Of a stretch of DNA of 64,000 bases, positions 60,242 to 64,000 are shown piece by piece. Origin of the DNA: Chryseobacterium sp. Leaf405 (GTDB taxonomy: Bacteria; Bacteroidota; Bacteroidia; Flavobacteriales; Weeksellaceae); the NCBI RefSeq assembly GCF_001425355.1, contig NZ_LMQN01000018.1, forward strand, positions 63,110-127,109, written 5' to 3'. Position 1 is the stretch's first letter. Every line of letters starts with the position of its first letter. The translations under genes and the position numbers were made by a program. The notes beneath the pieces were generated by a model that saw only the letters and a list, made by a program, of their open reading frames with translations, was not told the origin of the DNA and searched no databases.

Positions 60242-62899
60242 TTATTCAACCTCAATATTCTGCTTCAACGGGAGGTTTTTAGAGGAATTTCCGACCATAA
60301 TTCTGTAAGTCCCTTTTTCAACAATCCAATTCATTTTTTCATCTAAAAACTGTAATTCTTTCACAGGAACTTCAATCACAATCTGTTTTGATTCTCCTGG
60401 TTTTAACTCTGCTTTTTTCAACCCTTTCAATTCAATAATTGGTCTTGAAACTGAAGCCAGCAAATCTTTTACATATAACTGAATAACTTCACTTCCTGCT
60501 TTTGAACCTATATTTTTCACAGTAACTTTAGCAATAATTAGATCATTTTCAGAATATTTTGGTTGATTCAATTGTAAATCAGAAATTTCAAAGGTCGTGT
60601 AACTCAACCCAAATCCGAATGGATACAACGGTTCGCCACTTAAATCATAATAATCATTGCCACGTCCTGTCGGATGATGATTGTAGACTAAAGGCAACTG
60701 ACCTTCCTCGATCGGAAACGTAATCGGCAATTTTCCTGAAGGATTTTCTGCTCCGAAAAGGACTTTGGCAACGGCATTCCCACCTTCTTCTCCAGGATAC
60801 CAGACATCCAGAATCGCTCCGACTTTGTCTTTCCAGTTGGTCGTTTTTATCGCAGAACCACCTATCAAAACAACTGTCGTCGGTTTATTTAATTTTGAAA
60901 TTTCCTGAATAAATTTTTCCTGATTTCCGGGAAGACTCAACGAAGAACGGTCCTGAAATTCACCTTCATGAATTCCGGCTGTAACGACGATGTAATCTGC
61001 GTTTTGAGCTAGTTTTAAAGCATCATTAAAATCTTTTTGGTAATCATTTAAACCATAATTCCAGATGAGTTCGATATTTGCTTCGCCTCTGTTTTCGTGA
61101 AATTCTACAGCCAAATTATATTTTTGACCTTTAATAAAATCTATTTCAACAGTTTTGGTTGAATAACTTAGTTTTTCCCATTGATCAACGACTAATTTTC
61201 CATTTAAATATAATCTGAAACCATCATTTCCTCTTAAACCTAATTGATATTTTCCTGAATTTGGAGCTTCTAATTTTCCTGTCCAGTGAATGCTGTAATT
61301 ATCGGGTTGCAATTTTTCGGGATTTGGAGAATATAATGTCCATTTAAAATTCAATTGTTCGTCTTGTTTTTCAAACGCAGGATTTCCTTTTAAATCTGAA
61401 TTGGAAAAATATTTTCCTTTCAGCCCTTTTTGATTTTCAGAAGATAAAAACTCAGTTGGAACCGTTACAAAACTTTTCAAATTCCAGTCAATTCCTTTTG
61501 AATAATTTACTTCAATATTTTTATTTTTAACAAAATTTTTAATTCCATCCAAAATACTTACTTTCTTATTTCCCGGTCCGGAATAACCGCCTGATCTGGC
61601 ATTAACGGCATCGGTTCCTACAACTAAAATCTTTTTGTAATTTTCCGAAATCGGCAACGTTTGATTATTATTTTGAAGCAAGACAAAAGATTCAGACGCA
61701 GCTTTTTCCGCTAAAGATTTATGATTAATTTTCTTTAATTCCTCCATATCTTTATTGGAAACGTAAGGATTTTCAAACAAACCCAGTTCAAATTTCGCTC
61801 TCAACACTCTCGCAACCGCATCATCGATTCTTTCCTTGGAAATTCTTCCATCCAAAAACGGAGGAATAAATAATTTATAATGTTGATATTCTGTCTGGAA
61901 AATCACATCAAGTCCGGAATTTATAGCTTGTGCAGAAGCATCGTCGTAATCTTTTGCTGTAAAATGGAGAACATTTGCCCCGCCAACTGCACTTGCATCA
62001 CTGATCACAAAACCTTTGAAGTTCCATTCATTTTTTAATTTTTCGGTCAATAGCCAATGATTTGCCGTTGATGGTCTTCCATCCAACAAATTATAAGACG
62101 TCATCACTGATCGGCTTTTTCCCTGATTAAAAGCTTTCTGAAAAGGAATCAAATGCGTTTCTTCCAAATATCTTTTGCTCCAATGAATCGGATAAGAATC
62201 TCTTCCACCTTCGCCTACATTTGCTAAAAAATGTTTTGGCGTTGTAATAATTCCCCGATTTTCAAACGAACTGACAAAATTTACACCCATCACAGAAGTC
62301 AAAAACGGATCTTCGCCATACGTTTCCTCCGTTCTGCCCCATCGAACATCGCTTGCTAAATTCACTACTGGAGTCAAAATCTGACGGATTCCTCTCAATT
62401 TCGATTCTTTGGCAATTGCTGCCGAAACCTCCTTCATCAAATCAGGATTGAAAGTTGCTGACAAACCAATCGCCTGTGGAAATGCCGTCGCACCTTCACG
62501 CATTAATCCATGTAAAGCCTCATCAAAAGGGATAATTGGAATTCCCAATCGGGATTCTTCCACGAAGTATTTTTGAATCGCATTAATTTTTTTTGCTAAT
62601 CTTTCTGCATCTTCATTTGCATTGTATTTTAATATTTGCCCTGCAACTCCACCTCCCTGATTTCCTGCGCTTACTTGTAAACCAAAAATTCCGTGGGAAT
62701 ACTGACCTTTCGGAACGTTGTCCAAATCTCCGGGAATCATGAAGCACTGCCAGAATTTTTCTTCGGGTGTCATACGTTTCAATAAATCCTGAACTCTTAC
62801 CTCTATTGGTTGTTTTGAGTCTTTGTATAAGGGTTTTTGTGCAGCAATGAAAACAGAACTCAACAATGAAATTCCAATCAATTTTAATCTAAACTTCAT
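60242..62899 (-). CDS. GH3-family beta-glycosidase with PA14 domain
   Basis: The 885-residue protein has a signal peptide (1-20, ending IAAQ). The GH3 N-terminal barrel holds the KHF motif (222-224) and the nucleophile Asp301 in VISDASAVGG; SDA is seen in place of the commoner SDW. The GH3 C-terminal domain is split by a PA14 domain (about 480-620, with LRGNDGFRLYLNGKLVVDQW), and a fibronectin-III-like domain ends the protein. It should cleave terminal beta-linked glucose or xylose from oligosaccharides. Its ATG overlaps the stop of the GH29 gene by one base (TAATG), so the pair is coupled. Confidence 0.92.
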   Translation of the reverse strand: MKFRLKLIGISLLSSVFIAAQKPLYKDSKQPIEVRVQDLLKRMTPEEKFWQCFMIPGDLDNVPKGQYSHGIFGLQVSAGNQGGGVAGQILKYNANEDAERLAKKINAIQKYFVEESRLGIPIIPFDEALHGLMREGATAFPQAIGLSATFNPDLMKEVSAAIAKESKLRGIRQILTPVVNLASDVRWGRTEETYGEDPFLTSVMGVNFVSSFENRGIITTPKHFLANVGEGGRDSYPIHWSKRYLEETHLIPFQKAFNQGKSRSVMTSYNLLDGRPSTANHWLLTEKLKNEWNFKGFVISDASAVGGANVLHFTAKDYDDASAQAINSGLDVIFQTEYQHYKLFIPPFLDGRISKERIDDAVARVLRAKFELGLFENPYVSNKDMEELKKINHKSLAEKAASESFVLLQNNNQTLPISENYKKILVVGTDAVNARSGGYSGPGNKKVSILDGIKNFVKNKNIEVNYSKGIDWNLKSFVTVPTEFLSSENQKGLKGKYFSNSDLKGNPAFEKQDEQLNFKWTLYSPNPEKLQPDNYSIHWTGKLEAPNSGKYQLGLRGNDGFRLYLNGKLVVDQWEKLSYSTKTVEIDFIKGQKYNLAVEFHENRGEANIELIWNYGLNDYQKDFNDALKLAQNADYIVVTAGIHEGEFQDRSSLSLPGNQEKFIQEISKLNKPTTVVLIGGSAIKTTNWKDKVGAILDVWYPGEEGGNAVAKVLFGAENPSGKLPITFPIEEGQLPLVYNHHPTGRGNDYYDLSGEPLYPFGFGLSYTTFEISDLQLNQPKYSENDLIIAKVTVKNIGSKAGSEVIQLYVKDLLASVSRPIIELKGLKKAELKPGESKQIVIEVPVKELQFLDEKMNWIVEKGTYRIMVGNSSKNLPLKQNIEVE

Positions 62900-64000
62900 T
62901 ATTGTGTAATTTGAATTACCGTTGAATATTTTAATTGATTTCTTTCTTTTGGTAAATTAATTTCAATTGAATTACCTGATTTTTTCCATTTAATTTTATT
63001 AGTCAATCCTAAAACCTTCACCGATTTTGGCTTAAAATTTTCTGGAATTGCAAAGCTTAAAGACGATGGAGACTGATAATTTATTTTTTCATCCAAGTGA
63101 AAAATATTCACCATTTTACCGTCTTTGCTTTGGGTATAATAAAAATTTCCGTCGTGGAAAGGTGCAACGGTTCTTGTTGCAAAAACTGCAGACTGATTGT
63201 GCTCCATCCAACCGGAAATTTCATTTAATCTTTCATAAACAATCGCATCGTAATCGCCGTTGGGTCCGGGCGCAATATTCATCAGGTAATTTCCGCCTCT
63301 GGAAATGATTTTCACCAACGTTTCAATAATTTTTTGAGACGATTTATAATTATCATTCGGGACATATGAAAATGAATCGCCCATCGTAATACAGCTCTCC
63401 CAAGGGATCGAAAGTGCTTTTTCCGGAACGGCCTGTTCGGGCGTTACATAATTTTCCCATTTTCCGGGAACAGTACGGTCCACAACAATAATTCCGGGTT
63501 GATTTTTTCGAGCCATCGTCCCGATTTTATCCATATCAATATCCTGTTCGACTTTAATGGTTCTCTGCCATTCAACATTGGGGTCGATTGTGTGAAATGG
63601 ACGAACCCAGCCTCCGTCTAACCAAAGAATATCAATTTTACCGTAGTTTGAAGTGATCTCGTTTAACTGATTAAAAGTAAAATTCTTAAAACTGTTCCAT
63701 CTTTCAGGATATTTTTTAGGATCATAATTCACATTTCTGTCTTTTGGTGGAAAATATGACCACCAATAATCATCTGAATGCCAATCGGGTTTTGAAAAAT
63801 AAGCTCCGATTTTAAATCCTTTTTTTCTAAAAGTATTGAAAATCTCTTTCGTTACATCCGCTTTGGGATTTTTGGAAAAAGGAGTTTTTGGAGAAGTGAT
63901 TTTGTAGTCAGACTGTTGGGTATTGAACATTGCAAAACCATCGTGATGTTTTGTTGTAAAAACCACATATTTCATTCCTGCCTTCTTCGTCGCGTCTGCC
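62899..64000 (-). CDS. GH29-family alpha-L-fucosidase, 5' end outside the window
   Basis: About 366 codons are present; the frame stays open to the right edge, so the N-terminus is missing. Family motifs are clear: KYVVFTTKHHDGFAMF near the edge, SKPDWH, the nucleophile region IDILWLDGGW (usual form FDxVWFDG) and a C-terminal beta domain (WMEHNQSAVFATR). The enzyme releases alpha-linked L-fucose. It is translationally coupled to the GH3 gene, suggesting joint trimming of a fucosylated oligosaccharide such as xyloglucan or a host glycan. Confidence 0.88.
   Translation of the reverse strand, partial: ADATKKAGMKYVVFTTKHHDGFAMFNTQQSDYKITSPKTPFSKNPKADVTKEIFNTFRKKGFKIGAYFSKPDWHSDDYWWSYFPPKDRNVNYDPKKYPERWNSFKNFTFNQLNEITSNYGKIDILWLDGGWVRPFHTIDPNVEWQRTIKVEQDIDMDKIGTMARKNQPGIIVVDRTVPGKWENYVTPEQAVPEKALSIPWESCITMGDSFSYVPNDNYKSSQKIIETLVKIISRGGNYLMNIAPGPNGDYDAIVYERLNEISGWMEHNQSAVFATRTVAPFHDGNFYYTQSKDGKMVNIFHLDEKINYQSPSSLSFAIPENFKPKSVKVLGLTNKIKWKKSGNSIEINLPKERNQLKYSTVIQITQ

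Overview
The window looks like a chromosomal segment of a low-GC flavobacterium, most likely Chryseobacterium or a close relative. The evidence is two SusC/SusD pairs, proteins with type IX secretion (T9SS) C-terminal sorting tails, recurrent TAnnTTTG -7 promoter boxes with no strong Shine-Dalgarno sites, a Nudix-type sugar regulator, and an ECF sigma/FecR/TonB-receptor locus. No rRNA, tRNA, CRISPR array, prophage or insertion sequence was seen. The genus is inferred, not proven.

Region 1 (1-12752, all minus strand) is a xylan/glucuronoxylan utilisation locus. In transcription order it holds a Nudix-fold regulator, xylulokinase (xylB), xylose isomerase (xylA), SusC, SusD, mannonate dehydratase (uxuA), an SDR oxidoreductase, a GH43 glycosidase and a partial secreted protein. 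Pentoses enter through XylA/XylB and uronic-acid side chains through UxuA and the SDR. Terminator-like hairpins split it into transcription blocks (xylA|susC and SDR|GH43). The 726-base AT-rich gap upstream of the regulator holds TGATAA-type operator candidates.

Region 2 (13479-21200) looks like a phosphate-scavenging locus. Two tandem alkaline phosphatases, one fused to a glycerophosphodiesterase-like domain, lie divergent from a SusC/SusD pair. A perfect 7-4-7 direct repeat resembling a PHO box lies just upstream of the SusC promoter.

Region 3 (21459-29419) is mixed: an AlkB-like repair dioxygenase, an 18-copy TTA microsatellite, a secreted metalloprotease and a delta-60 repeat protein (both with T9SS tails), a DUF4236 protein, a small secreted protein and a 54-residue protein.

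Region 4 (29786-40108) is a cell-surface signalling cluster. An ECF sigma factor lies divergent from FecR, an STN-type TonB receptor, a surface lipoprotein, a secreted anchor-J-like protein, another lipoprotein, an S41 peptidase and a short coiled-coil protein. Terminators between its genes suggest graded expression. It is the best candidate here for an undescribed system.

Region 5 (40110-51499) is an export operon (HlyD adaptor, ATPase, two FtsX/MacB-type permeases, TolC-type channel). It lies divergent from an NtrC-type response regulator and histidine kinase. A sigma-54-like promoter and an upstream inverted repeat suggest the pair drives the exporter.

Region 6 (51514-64000) holds small lipoproteins and secreted proteins, a GldA-like ATPase, a flotillin-like SPFH protein, a patatin-like lipase, lpdA, and a GH29-GH3 pair running off the right edge. 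Several intergenic stretches hold short broken reading frames that look like gene remnants.
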